Below, piece after piece: positions 26,071-35,470 of a stretch of DNA of 64,000 nt (the stretch's first letter is position 1; each line of letters starts with the position of its first letter). The translations under genes and the position numbers were made by a program. The notes beneath the pieces are model-generated. The model was given only the letters and a program-made list of their open reading frames with translations. It made no database searches and was not told where the DNA came from. Location of the stretch: positions 73,550-137,549 of the forward strand of contig CAYLSV010000001.1 of assembly GCA_964386435.1 (NCBI GenBank), written 5' to 3'. Source of the DNA: CAYLSV01 sp964386435 (GTDB taxonomy: Bacteria; Planctomycetota; Phycisphaerae; Tepidisphaerales; Tepidisphaeraceae).

Positions 26071-26599
26071 AATTGTCGCGCGAAAAATCATCATCGAGCG
26101 GGAAGTTGGTGAACCACCGCGTCTCGTTCCGCTCGCCCTCGCGGAGGGCCTGAACGGTTCGATAGCCGACGCGGTGCGGCGTCATGCGAAGGCCGAACGG
26201 TGTGAAGACGCTCTCCACGGCCGACTGCCGCCGGCGGAGGTAGCTGAGCATCACCGGCGTCGCGAGGTCGAACCGGCACACCAGCCGCAACGCCTTGAAC
26301 AACTGCGCCAGCGACACGTTAAAAAACGGCGGATCCACCAACACCAGATCCGGCACCGGCAACGCCTGCACAACCGCCGGGTCCGGCCGGTACAGATCAA
26401 AGCGCACAAAGCTTGGCAAAGCGGCGAATCGCTCATCAACATCCAGCGTCGCCACCTCCCGCCCCGCCGCATGCAGCCGCCGCCCGAGCATCGGGCAGCA
26501 CACAAGCACCGGCGCTGCCCGTCGCGTCACAAAACTCGTCAAGGCGTCGAGCGTCGATTCATCAAAAAAGTATTGCTCGCGGCTGTGCTCCTCGTGCAT
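26069..26599 (-). CDS. N6-adenine/lysine methyltransferase-like protein
   Basis: A 176-residue protein matching the small methyltransferase family named for N6-adenine methylation, whose eukaryotic members methylate elongation factor lysines (PF10237-type). Visible marks are QYFFDESTLDALTSFV at the start, VLVCCPMLGRRLHAAGREVATLDVDERF (SAM-binding strand and acidic residue), and VDPPFFN, the DPPF active-site motif. No target-recognition domain is present, so a protein or RNA substrate is as likely as DNA. TACCGT lies six bases ahead of the ATG and no SD is visible. Its 3' end abuts the transposase remnant on the other strand. Confidence 0.72.
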   Translation of the reverse strand: MHEEHSREQYFFDESTLDALTSFVTRRAAPVLVCCPMLGRRLHAAGREVATLDVDERFAALPSFVRFDLYRPDPAVVQALPVPDLVLVDPPFFNVSLAQLFKALRLVCRFDLATPVMLSYLRRRQSAVESVFTPFGLRMTPHRVGYRTVQALREGERNETRWFTNFPLDDDFSRDN

Positions 26600-26759
26600 G
26601 AACCGACGGTAGCGTCATCCCGTTCACTGTGAACCGCCAGCCCCGGCCGCTGCTTAGAGTTTGGCGGATCACGACAGCTTGCGGCTTGACACCGGGCAAG
26701 ATTCTGATCGACTACTGCGGCGTCCGCTTTTTGGCAGATACCGGATCAGGAAAATGACC

Positions 26760-27482
26760 ATGCTTCGCCCCAGCCCGCCCCGTCGTACCGGCTTCACGCT
26801 CGTTGAGATCCTCGTGGTCACCGGCCTCATTGCGTTGCTGATCAGCATCCTGTTGCCGGCGCTGAATTCCGCCCGGCAGTCGGCGCGGCAGACAATGTGT
26901 TTGTCGCAGTTGCGGCAGATCGGACAGGGCATCGCGATCTACGCGGTCGACGGCCGGCAGCAGACGCCGGCGTGGAGCGGGTATCAGGTGGCCGGCCAGT
27001 GGGGGACGCCGGCGGACGGGGCGGGCGTGGATGAGGTGGGGCCGGGGTGGACGGAGATGCTGGCGGCGAGCTTCACCGGCCCGGCGAGCGACGTCTACCG
27101 CTGCCCGAGCCACCCGGCCGAGGAGGCGATCAGCTACTGGATCCCCGCCCGCCACTCGTATCTCAGCGGCCGGCGGTCGACCAAGCTCAGCCGCATCCGC
27201 CTGAGCAGCAGCTTCGTGATGGCCGGCGATTGCACGCAACCCGTCTTCTTCCCAGGCGACCAACTCGCCCCCGACCCGATCAATCCCGATGACTGCGACA
27301 AAGACGATGCCAGCTGGAAAGGCACCCTGTTCGCCGACGAGCCCGGCGGCACGAACCTGCACAAGGCCGGCAACAACCTCCTCTTCGCCGACAGCCACGC
27401 GGCCACCTTCGAGGCGGAGGACCCGAACCTGATCACCTACCACCCGACCCAACAACAGGCATGGGCAGACGTGACGCCGTGA
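26760..27482 (+). CDS. Type II secretion-like pseudopilin (prepilin-type N-terminus)
   Basis: A 240-residue protein with the prepilin cleavage and methylation motif GFTLVEILVVTGLIALLISILLPAL, after a short basic leader (RPSPPRRT). Downstream come CLSQLRQIGQGIAIYAVDG and a C-terminal DSHA motif (LLFADSHAATFEAE), the usual layout of the abundant planctomycete DUF1559-like pseudopilins. It is probably processed by a prepilin peptidase and assembled with or secreted by a type II-like system. The ATG at 26760 is preferred over the ATG two codons upstream because AGGA is eight bases away rather than two. Its 3' end meets the convergent sulfatase remnant. Confidence 0.85.
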   Translation: MLRPSPPRRTGFTLVEILVVTGLIALLISILLPALNSARQSARQTMCLSQLRQIGQGIAIYAVDGRQQTPAWSGYQVAGQWGTPADGAGVDEVGPGWTEMLAASFTGPASDVYRCPSHPAEEAISYWIPARHSYLSGRRSTKLSRIRLSSSFVMAGDCTQPVFFPGDQLAPDPINPDDCDKDDASWKGTLFADEPGGTNLHKAGNNLLFADSHAATFEAEDPNLITYHPTQQQAWADVTP

Positions 27483-27486
27483 GACG

Positions 27487-28121
27487 CTGCTGAGCGTCGT
27501 CTCTTTGAGCCGGTCGAGGGCGACGTTGTAGTCGGCGATATCCTGCCGAACTTCAGGAACATCAGGCAAATCGGGCGGCACCACGACGGCGGCCGCGTCA
27601 CCCAATGGCGAGGCGGCGGCGTTGCAACGTTAATCGGTTTGCCCGGCGGTGCGATGGGTGGAGAAGAAGCCGCACGCGAGAAAAACGGCTTGTCGTGCTC
27701 CCGACCCAGGTATGCGGCCGCCGCGTCGGCAAGATGCGGGTCGGCCTCGGCCACGTCGTCGACGCCGACCTCGGCCAGCACCTCGTCGTACGGCAGGTCA
27801 GCCAGGGCCGGGCCTTTGAAGTCATGCTGCACGCCGGAGAGCGCGGTCACGTATCCGAGCCGGCGGAGGATGTTCGCCAGGTGACGGCTTGGATCACGCA
27901 ACGTCGCGCCGCGGTGGGCGAGACCAATCATGCCGTTTTTCCGAGGCACTTGGCCGGTGAGCAGACACGCCGGCTCGGCGAACACGTGGGGCTGGGCGTG
28001 TGAGCATCGTCGAACATCACGCCCCCGCCGCCAACCGGTCGAAGTTCGGCGTCGGGTGCGGATACGCGAGAGGCGAGTTCCATCGGCCGGTGTCGTGACT
28101 GTGCAGGTAGACGATGTTCAT
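27487..28121 (-). pseudogene. Sulfatase, N-terminal remnant with several frameshifts
   Basis: Read across frames, the minus strand gives NIVYLHSHDTGRWNSPLAYPHPTPNFDRLAA, then GVMFDDAHTPSPTCSPSR, then LLTGQVPRKNGMIGLAHRG...NILRRLGYVTALSGVQHDF, then ACGFFSTHR, then VVVPPDLPDVPEVRQDIADYNVALDRL. This is the first third of a family S1 sulfatase, including the CSPSR formylglycine motif. Frame changes fall at a C-run at 28022-28026, near 27970, at an A-run at 27681-27685, and near 27620. The protein is cut off at about 27487. The ATG at 28121 overlaps the TGA of the upstream rhamnosidase (ATGA), so an intact ancestor was coupled to it. Confidence 0.85.
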
Positions 28122-30821
28122 GACGAGGTGGCAGTCAGGCGATGCGAGCCGGCGGTGAGGGTGAGGCTCGGCATGTCGAAGCCGTGCGGTGGGGTGAGTT
28201 GGGCGGTGGTGCCCGGCGGCAGGACGATGCGCCAATTAAGCGTGCCGTCGATCAATCGCCAACAACTTTCGATGCGGCCGCGAGGCCCATCGTGATGGGC
28301 GGTGGCCCACTTGATCGGGCCGACGCCGTGGAGCCGCATGTTCAGCTTGTCGAGGCCGCACGCCAGCGGGTGCGGGTCGATGCCGGCGATGCACTGCCAG
28401 TACGTCTGGCACCCCGAGGCCAGCGGCGGATGGTTCCGCGATCGCTCGCGGTGGGTCAAGCTGCCGGGCGGGACAAGGTACTCGTAGAGCGTCGTCGCCC
28501 CGTCGTGCCGCAGCGCCCAGAGCAGGCTCGGAAACGTGTCGCTCGTGAGCATGGTCACGGCCTCGTCGGCGGGCGCGTGGCGGAGCATGGCCTCGGCGAT
28601 CAGGCGATGACCGAAGAAGCCGCCGACGTTCAGGCCGCGTTGTTCGGCGACCCCGCGGCACAGCGGCTCGGCGTCCTCCGTCAGACCCAGCAACAACGCG
28701 GCCGCGTCGGCCGTCGGGTGGTGGCCGATGCCGAAGACTCGCAGATAATCCGCCGAAACTGTTTGCTCTGTCTCCGCGAAGTGAGTCGCTTCGCCGAGTA
28801 CGCTGCCGAGTCGGCAGGCCGCCTGCAGCAGATCAATGAGCACGAGCGTGTGGTACGCAGCTTTGTCGCAGATCGGGATCGACACGCCGTCCGCGTGCAT
28901 CGCCGGTGCCGCGTGATCGCCCCACGCCGCGGGTGGCATGACGCCGTCCTGCAGCTGCTCCAAGGCCACGTCGAGCACCCGCCGCAACGTCGGCCAGCAC
29001 CGCTCGGCCGGCTCGCGTTCACCGCGGTAACGCCACAACCGCAACGGCACCTGCCCCACCAGTGCTTGCCAACCGAGGTCGCTCACCGGCGGGTGCAGCC
29101 GTCGACCGACCGAGATGTAGAACGGCGTGCCGTCCGGCTGAAGCGTGAGCAGCGTGTCGTCGAGGCTCTTGGCGTACAGCGCGGCCGCGTCGTAGTTCAA
29201 CAGGCCGAAGTCGCAGGCGATCTCCAGGTCGGCGTGCCAGGCACATCGCTCGCGGTGCGGGCAGTCGGTGAGGAGGCCGTGGGCGTTGCCAAGGTAGCTG
29301 CGGCGGCTGGCGACGAGGAGGTCGTTCAACGCGTCGACATCACAGGCGAAGTCGCCGATGGAGCCAAAATCGTTGTGGATGACGTGGGCGTGCACGTCGA
29401 AGCCGTCGGCGTTGTCGACGCCGGTGAGTTGCACGTACCGAAACCCGTGATAGGTGAAAACCGTCTCGTGGCAGCCGGGGCCGGTGACGGTCAGGCGGTC
29501 GATCTGTGCGACGCGGGTGGCGCGGACGCCGGTGGACAAGTCATCGACGCGGCCGTCCGGATGCAGCGCCTCGGCGTGGCGGAGCGTGAGGGTTCGGCCG
29601 ACGAGGGCGCGGTCGCGCACGGTGACGCTTGTGCGACCGGCGATGTTGACGCCAAAGTCGTAGACGAACACGCCGGGGTATGGCTTGCTCCGCGTCGCCG
29701 CCAGCGGCTCGCCGATGACCCGGCACGGCGGGATACTGATCGGCTCGAGCGCAACCTCCGGCCCGCCCACCACCGCCGGCCGCGAATCGGCGGCGACCAA
29801 CAGCCCGTGGTCCTCGCCGGCGTAGACGTTGCTCCGCGTGATATGCGTCTCCGTAACTGACCACGATTCGTCAGTGACGACGCGGCGGATGGTGCCGTCC
29901 GCGTGCTCGATCTCGACAACCGCCCGCAGCCGCGCGGGCCCGTACCACGGGCGGATCATCGGCCACCACGCCCGGTCCTGCCCATACCAACCGTCGGCCA
30001 GGTCGAACGACAACGTCGCGCCGTCGCGCCACCAGTCGGTGAGGTCGAGCGTGGTGACAAGCGCTCGATTTTCGTAAGCCGTCGGCGGCGGATCGAACTC
30101 GGGAGCGTCCGGCACGTTCGGCTTCGCCCAGCCGAGGGCGGCGTAGTGCAGCGTGACCCGCCGCACCAACTCCCCGGCGTGCAGCGGCTTCGCGAGTCGC
30201 ACGACAGGCCGCATTTTCCCCCCCCGCCGATATTGCGGCCCCACCCGCCGGCAACGGCCCGATCGCCTCCAACTCCTCCAACGCGCCGGTTGACAGCCGG
30301 TGCGTTCGTGCATCAACGACATCGACTCGCCAGTGCTCGTCGGTGCCGACGCGTAGGGACTCGCCGTTGCTCAGCCGCAGATCCAGGCCGCAGGCGACGT
30401 CGAAAGCTCCGGATTTTGCAATAAAATCGTTCGCCGGCTCCGCCCCCGGCAGCCCGGCACCGGCCACGGGCTTGCGCGCTTCGAGCCAGACAACGTTCTC
30501 ACCCGGCACCAGAAACGTCGCCGCCTCGCCCTCAACGCTGCTCGGCCCGCCCGGCGAGGTCTGGTAGCCAAATCGAGGCAGCCCGTGCGTGTTCGACTTC
30601 CACTCGACCTGGCCGGCAGCGGTGTCGCTGACCGCGATGACCACCCGCCCTTCGGTGGCGATAACGTTCGGCGGCAAATTGAACCGCCGGCTGATGCGCA
30701 CCACTTCGTTCGGCCCCGGCTCGACCCGCAGCCACTGGCCGACCTCGCCGGCGTCGTACCGCCCGTCACGTTCGATCGCCGAGTGGCCGCCGATCCACTC
30801 GCTGCCGGTCCAGTCGATCAA
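28118..30821 (-). CDS. Alpha-L-rhamnosidase, GH78, with a frameshift in a G8 tract
   Basis: Two overlapping frames make one GH78 enzyme of about 900 residues that releases terminal alpha-L-rhamnose. The N-terminal part (TTG 30821 to about 30225) holds the beta-sandwich domains (FNLPPNVIATEGRVVIAVSDTAAGQVEWKSN). The C-terminal part continues with PVVRLAKPLHAGELVRRVTLHYAALGW, DFGVNIAGRTSVTV, the catalytic-domain entry LTDCPHRERCAWHAD with the conserved acidic residue, and a C-terminal beta domain. The frames join at eight G on the minus strand (30218-30225); seven would keep one frame. This may be a real mutation, a phase-variable tract or an assembly error. No signal peptide is visible. The TTG overlaps the DUF1961 stop (TTGA), with GGGAG eight bases upstream. 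Confidence 0.85.
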
Positions 30822-31987
30822 GGGGACGCTCCCTCACCGGCGGCGTGAAGCTCCGTGATCGTCAGATCGTCGTAGGCGGCATGCGTCCACTGCATCTGCC
30901 GCAACCCGACGCGGCCGCCGGTCGGCGGGTCGAGCGGCGCGTGCATCACAACCGCCCCGTCGGCCAGCAGCCACATCGCGTTCACATCGCGGATCAACCG
31001 CATGCGGACCGGCTTGCCGTCGCCGCCTGTGATGAACGTCGGGGCGATGGCCCGCAGGATCAGGCCGCGGTTCTGCCGGAGATTGATCGTCCCGCGGCTC
31101 GGCTCGTGGGGTGGGTCGGCGAAGTAGGAGACGTGCATCGAATCGAGTTGGCCGGCCGTGTAGTCGTTGAACGTGCCGTCGCGCGGCGGCAGCTGTGGGT
31201 CGAAGATGTCGGTGATGCCAATCGGCCGGGGGCGGGCGTCGAAAAAGAGGATCGCCAAGCCGTCCTCACCGAGCGATTCGAACATCCAATCGATCACGTA
31301 AGTCTCCGGCAGCGTCGGCGGCAACCAGATCGTGCCGTGCCCGTGCTCCGGGCGGACGGCGTCGGGCATGGTGGAATCCATCACCAGTCGACCTTCGTCG
31401 ACCTGCAGCCGCAGCGGCCCTTCGATCACCCAATCCTCCGGCACGAGGTCGAACTTGTTCGCGTAGAGCACGTGCCCGAGCCGCCCCGTCACGTCCGGTG
31501 CAGGCGGCGGGTCAAGGCCGAGGATCTCACGCAAAGCCGGCCCGGCCCTCACCGCCGTCAATGTCGCCGGCCACTCCCGCACCACGTCCAGCCCCGTCGC
31601 TGGCGGCACGTCCCACGGCTCGACCGTCGGGTCCGGCCGCATCGGCACGCCACCGACGAGTTGCTGCATCCGCCCCGCCGCCGCGTCCCATTGCCACGCG
31701 AAGGTCACGGGCTCCTCGGCCGGAATTGCCGGGAGCATCGTCGCCGCCGCCGGCCCAGCCACGCCCTCCGCCCACTGCCACTCCACGATGAAATGCCGCC
31801 GGTCATACCGCAGCACCGCCCGCCCCACCCCCGGCCGCTCGGCAAGCACATGATGACCCTTCCCCAGGTTGCCGCCCGTTTGCAACCGCTCATCCAGTCG
31901 CAGCGTGACCGCAAACTCATCCACCCCCGCCGCCACGGGCGACACGGTTAGCAGCAACACGACGAGCAACGACAGGTAACGGCACAT
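30818..31987 (-). CDS. Secreted DUF1961-family protein
   Basis: A 389-residue protein with a signal peptide (RYLSLLVVLLLTVSPVAAG). The second half matches the DUF1961 lectin-like domain: DWVIEGPLRLQVDEGRLVMDS, TYVIDWMFESLGEDGLAILFFDARP, FNDYTAGQLDSMHVSYF, NLRQNRGLILRAI, and GGRVGLRQMQWTHAAYDDLTI. Members are secreted, concanavalin-like beta-sandwich proteins found in polysaccharide-use loci, often of rhamnose-rich substrates; an enzymatic role is unproven. The ATG at 31987 has GGAG six bases upstream. It is first in a coupled set with the GH78 and the sulfatase remnant. Confidence 0.8.
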   Translation of the reverse strand: MCRYLSLLVVLLLTVSPVAAGVDEFAVTLRLDERLQTGGNLGKGHHVLAERPGVGRAVLRYDRRHFIVEWQWAEGVAGPAAATMLPAIPAEEPVTFAWQWDAAAGRMQQLVGGVPMRPDPTVEPWDVPPATGLDVVREWPATLTAVRAGPALREILGLDPPPAPDVTGRLGHVLYANKFDLVPEDWVIEGPLRLQVDEGRLVMDSTMPDAVRPEHGHGTIWLPPTLPETYVIDWMFESLGEDGLAILFFDARPRPIGITDIFDPQLPPRDGTFNDYTAGQLDSMHVSYFADPPHEPSRGTINLRQNRGLILRAIAPTFITGGDGKPVRMRLIRDVNAMWLLADGAVVMHAPLDPPTGGRVGLRQMQWTHAAYDDLTITELHAAGEGASP

Positions 31988-32064
31988 GTGGATCTCCAAC
32001 AAACCTCACCTTGCGGCCGGCCAGGCGTCTCCCAATCTACCGCAACGGACGGAGCTGTCGAGCC

Positions 32065-32098
32065 TTGTCATTGACAACTCGCCAATTTCATTTAGATT
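32065..32098 (+). promoter_or_regulatory. Palindromic operator and promoter of the polysaccharide lyase gene
   Basis: TTGTCATTGACAA (32065-32077) is a 13-base near-perfect palindrome. Its right half forms the -35 TTGACA (32071-32076), followed after 16 bases by the -10 TAGATT (32093-32098). The -10 ends six bases before the ATG at 32105, so the mRNA would be leaderless. The same palindrome with the same -35 overlap lies ahead of the LacI gene at 55963, which makes a LacI-type operator likely. Confidence 0.6.
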
Positions 32099-32104
32099 CA
32101 ATTC

Positions 32105-32992
32105 ATGCTTCTCGCCTCGCTCATCCTCGCCGCCGCCGCGGCGGCTCCCGCCACCCGGCCGGCCGAAGGATTTACACCCCTGCACCTCGATTTCGACGCC
32201 GACGCTTCGCTGGAGTTGAACGCCGTGCAAGGCGGCGGCACGCTCCGCTACCACTTCTACACCGAGGACGGCCAGAAGTTCGACATGCCGGCGAGGGGCG
32301 CGGGGGCTGAACCGGTCCTCAGCACCGAGCAGGCGGCCAGCGGCGACACGTCGCTGAAGCTGTCGACCGCGGGCAACGACGGCACCGACCGCGACCGGCT
32401 TGAACTCCGCCTGAAGCACGGCCGCGGCGACGAAGGCCTTGGCCGCGAACCGTTCCGGTTCGGGCAGGACCGTTGGTACGGTTTCAAGATTTACATTGAT
32501 CCCGCCAGCGCGCCCGCCCGGCCCAACGGCCGGTGGACCCACGTCCACCAGCTCTGGCAGCCGGTGAAGAACGCCGGGAGCAAGCCCGGCGGCTGGGGCA
32601 TCCCGATGGCCGTGAGCTTCAAGCCGGTGGCCGCCGGCGAGGAGCCGAGCTTCACCCTCGAAGCCGTGGCCAAAAGCGACGGCCGCCGCAGCCAGTTCAC
32701 CCTCGGCACCCTCGAGCCCGGCCAGTGGCACGAGCTGACGTTCAACGTCATGCTCTCCCACAGCACCGACGAGATCGACGGCCACTTCCGCGTCTGGCTC
32801 GACGGCGAGCCGACCGTGAATGAGACGGTCGACATCGGCAACACGCCGGAGGTCATCGACGAACTCGACTTCAAGGCGTACGACGCGATGGACGTCCGCT
32901 TCGGCCTCTATCGCAAGCAGCAGGCGGGCGATCAGACGCTTTACCTCGACGACGTCTGGTTCGATGATGCCCCGCCCAGCGACCGGTCGTAG
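32105..32992 (+). CDS. Secreted polysaccharide lyase-like protein (heparin lyase I fold)
   Basis: A 295-residue protein with a short signal peptide (LLASLILAAAAAAPA). The body matches the jelly-roll lyase family PF14099: DRDRLELRLKHGRG, WYGFKIYIDPASAP, WTHVHQLWQPV, GQWHELTFNVMLSHSTDEIDGHFRVWLDGE, and FGLYRKQQ. The family contains polysaccharide lyases acting on acidic glycans by beta-elimination. Catalytic residues cannot be assigned with certainty from sequence alone. There is no SD; the promoter -10 lies six bases before the ATG. It is followed by the DNRLRE protein in the same direction. Confidence 0.8.
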   Translation: MLLASLILAAAAAAPATRPAEGFTPLHLDFDADASLELNAVQGGGTLRYHFYTEDGQKFDMPARGAGAEPVLSTEQAASGDTSLKLSTAGNDGTDRDRLELRLKHGRGDEGLGREPFRFGQDRWYGFKIYIDPASAPARPNGRWTHVHQLWQPVKNAGSKPGGWGIPMAVSFKPVAAGEEPSFTLEAVAKSDGRRSQFTLGTLEPGQWHELTFNVMLSHSTDEIDGHFRVWLDGEPTVNETVDIGNTPEVIDELDFKAYDAMDVRFGLYRKQQAGDQTLYLDDVWFDDAPPSDRS

Positions 32993-33035
32993 AACGTCGA
33001 CCGCCCTTTCCAATTACATGCCCCGGAGGAACCTG

Positions 33036-33695
33036 ATGAACACCCGCCTACTTCTCGCCGCCGCAGCCGCGATCATCGTGCCCGCCGCCCTCGGCGCCGG
33101 AACGGCCGAGCCCGTGGCCGACACGTTCGTCATGGCGAGGGACATCGGCATCGACGCCGTCCTGGCCGAAGGGACGAAGAAGGCGTTAGCCATCAAGTCG
33201 GACAAGCCCGGCAGCCCCCGCGACCGGCTCGGCGTGCTCCGCTTCGAGGTGCCGGCCGATAGCGAGTTCGGCAGCGCGAAGCTCACCCTCCACCTGCGGG
33301 TCCAGCGGAACAGCGCCACCAGCGGCACCTTCGAACTCTACGGCGTGCTGCCCGGTGCGAGTGAGGACGATCTCGACGAGACCACCTACACCGCCGCCAA
33401 ACCCGACAGTGCCGTCGACGCCAGCGGCAACCGCCTGAAGGAGCAGTTCGTCCACGACCCGGACCCCGAGAGCGACGGGATTCAGCCGCTGGCGACCGCC
33501 GTGCTGGCCGACGGCGATGCCACGATTGTCTTCAAGGGCGAGGCGCTCGTGAACTTCCTGCAACAGGTGGACGACGGGGACGTTGCCTTCATCCTGCGGG
33601 CAGCACTGGCCGAAGAACGCGGCGGCACCCCGTCGACGTTCTTCCACTCCCGTGAGGCCAAGACAAGCGTGCGGCCGACGCTGTCGTGGGACTGA
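33036..33695 (+). CDS. Secreted DNRLRE-domain protein (CBM96-like), no PEP-CTERM
   Basis: A 219-residue protein with a signal peptide (NTRLLLAAAAAIIVPAALGA). The DNRLRE-type domain begins AEPVADTFVMARDIG and continues AIKSDKPGSPRDRLGVLRFEVP, the charged segment that gives the family its name, with a beta-sandwich remainder (SAKLTLHLRVQRNS, GTFELYGVLPG). Related domains bind or accompany polysaccharides. Unlike its two paralogues at 47039 and 57003, it ends bluntly (SVRPTLSWD) without a sorting tag, so it is probably released. GGAGGA stands five bases before the ATG. It follows the lyase gene by 43 bases and is likely co-transcribed. Confidence 0.8.
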   Translation: MNTRLLLAAAAAIIVPAALGAGTAEPVADTFVMARDIGIDAVLAEGTKKALAIKSDKPGSPRDRLGVLRFEVPADSEFGSAKLTLHLRVQRNSATSGTFELYGVLPGASEDDLDETTYTAAKPDSAVDASGNRLKEQFVHDPDPESDGIQPLATAVLADGDATIVFKGEALVNFLQQVDDGDVAFILRAALAEERGGTPSTFFHSREAKTSVRPTLSWD

Positions 33696-33696
33696 T

Positions 33697-34644
33697 TCAC
33701 CGCGCGGCGTCGGCCACGTCCCGGCACGTCAAGAGCAGCCGCGCCACCTCGAGCGTTGCGGCGGTGCCGAAGGTATCGTCGGTAGAGCTGCCGAGGGCAG
33801 CGTCGAGCAGCAGCAGCTGCAGCGACGGCACAAGCGGCAGATCGATTGCGCGTGATGCTTTGTTCTTGGTCAACGTGCAGGTGTTGTCGCGGACCTCGAT
33901 CTCGCCGCCGACGCAGCGGATGATCAAGCGGTCGTCGCCGTGGGTGCCGTGGCCAATCGGGCGGGCGAGGTCGGCGTGGGCGATGGCGGTGCCGCCGTGC
34001 GAGAGGGCGAAGGTGGCCACCGCGTGGTCCTCCGCCGGCGCGATGTTCATCGAGCCGGCGTTGCCATGACGGGCACCCGTCGGCGTGAGCGGGCCGCAGA
34101 CGAAGTGCAGCGCGTCGATCGCGTGCGAGGTCACCCAGAGCATCGTGCCGCCGTAGAGCCGGCGATTGCGGTAGAACGCCGGGCGGTTGCCCAGCGGATA
34201 AGTCTTTTGCGCCACCGCCAGAACGATCGGCCCAAGCTCGCCCGAGCACACCAAGTTCCGCGCCGCCCGCAGCGCCGGCTCGGCCCGCCAGTTGAACTCG
34301 GTGACGATCGGCGTGTCGATCTGCTCAAGCGCCTCGAGCTGAGCCCACGACGCCGCCGCCGGCTTGTCCGTCACCACCGGCAGCCCCAGCCGCCCCGCCT
34401 CGACCACATAATCGCCCGCCCGGCCAAAGACGCTGCCGACGCTGACCACGTCGGGGCGAAACCATGCCGCCGCCTCGGCCAGCGGCTCGGCATTCACCCG
34501 GAACCCGCCCCGCTCGGCCATCGCCTCCGCCGCACCGGGCGCGTCGGGATCGGCGAGAAACAGCGCGTCGTTCGGGTCGGCAAGGGCCGATCGCAGGTAG
34601 TGGTGGCCCGATCCGCCGATGAAGAGGACGCGTGATGACCGCAT
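33697..34644 (-). CDS. Gfo/Idh/MocA-family oxidoreductase
   Basis: A 315-residue NAD(P)-dependent oxidoreductase. The Rossmann fold starts RVLFIGGSGHHYLRSALADP, with DKPAAAS in place of the usual EKP motif, then VTEFNWRAEPALRAARNLVCSGELGPIVLAV and GGTMLWVTSHAIDALHFVCG, the active-site and dimer region. It is shorter than the glucose-fructose oxidoreductase branch and has no signal peptide. Its role in this locus may be oxidation of a deoxy or anhydro sugar. TATGCT in an extended -10 context lies five bases ahead of the ATG, so the message may be leaderless. It faces a decayed family member across 69 bases. Confidence 0.88.
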   Translation of the reverse strand: MRSSRVLFIGGSGHHYLRSALADPNDALFLADPDAPGAAEAMAERGGFRVNAEPLAEAAAWFRPDVVSVGSVFGRAGDYVVEAGRLGLPVVTDKPAAASWAQLEALEQIDTPIVTEFNWRAEPALRAARNLVCSGELGPIVLAVAQKTYPLGNRPAFYRNRRLYGGTMLWVTSHAIDALHFVCGPLTPTGARHGNAGSMNIAPAEDHAVATFALSHGGTAIAHADLARPIGHGTHGDDRLIIRCVGGEIEVRDNTCTLTKNKASRAIDLPLVPSLQLLLLDAALGSSTDDTFGTAATLEVARLLLTCRDVADAAR

Positions 34645-34713
34645 GCCGAAGCATACCAAACGCGGGACAATCGCATAGTCAAGAAGCAGGTCGAATGGTG
34701 CGAGTCTTCGGAG

Positions 34714-35469
34714 ATGTCCGGGAGAAACAGCAGTGTACACCGAGGCCGGATCAGCCTCGTCGGGATGAGCGGGTTCGCTGCGGTGGTGCTCAAGATGTTG
34801 TGTGACGAGGAGGATCACCCCGAAGCCCGCACCACGCTCGCCGGTGTCTACGCCCCGGATGCGACCGACCATGCCGAAGCACTCGCCGATCTTGCCGGCG
34901 AAGGCGTTGTCGCGCACGGCAGCCATGACGCTCTGCTCGCCAGCGACATTGATGCGGTTTGGCTACCGGTGCCGATCCATCTACACCGGGCGCTGGCCGA
35001 GCGGGCGATCGCGGCAGGCAAGGTGGTCCTGCTCGAGAAGCCGGTCGCCGGCTGCATCGATGAGCACGACGCGTTGGCGAGGTTCGCAGGCGACCACGGC
35101 GGCCGCGTGCTGGTCGGCTTCCAGGACATTCTCGGCCAAGCTGGCCGCCGTCGAGGCGCGACTGTGGCGGGCGCGCCCGACGATCGAAAACTATGACATC
35201 TGCAGCGTCGGCGTGACGCTGCGGGGGAACGACGTGCCGGTAACCATCACATTCGCCCACGCGGGGCCTAAATCGTGTCGCCGCAGATCGCGATCCGGAC
35301 CAAGCGCGGCCTGCTGCACCTCGACTGCTTCGGCGACGTGCACTTTGCGGGCGAAGTAGGAGGCCACGGCAGATTGCTGCGCGATCTCGCCGAGGCCGAC
35401 CTGCCGCCGAGCTCGGGAAACCTTCAGAATCTGGTAAGTTACCGCCACTTCATCGGGCCGGGTGCTTGA
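34714..35469 (+). pseudogene. Gfo/Idh/MocA-family oxidoreductase, decayed
   Basis: The frame from 34714 gives a good N-terminus (RISLVGMSGFAAVVLKML, VWLPVPIHLHRALAERAI, VVLLEKPVAG) as far as HGGRVLVGFQDIL. A shifted frame then supplies KLAAVEARLWRARPTIENYDICSVGVTLRGNDVPVTITFAHA, and the first frame resumes with SPQIAIRTKRGLLHLDC. Two compensating frame changes lie near 35130 and 35270. Some 80 residues normally found between the QDI and IENYD segments are missing, so this is a pseudogene rather than a sequencing artefact. Confidence 0.8.
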
Positions 35470-35470
35470 G

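Noticed and set aside
26069..26599. DNA restriction-modification methylase
   Set aside because: The DPPF motif fits, but the protein is small, lacks a target-recognition domain and has no nuclease neighbour; a protein or RNA methylase is at least as likely.
28005..28030. UGA recoding (selenocysteine) in the sulfatase remnant
   Set aside because: The stop results from a one-base loss in a G run, and three more frame changes follow; no SECIS-like hairpin was considered necessary.
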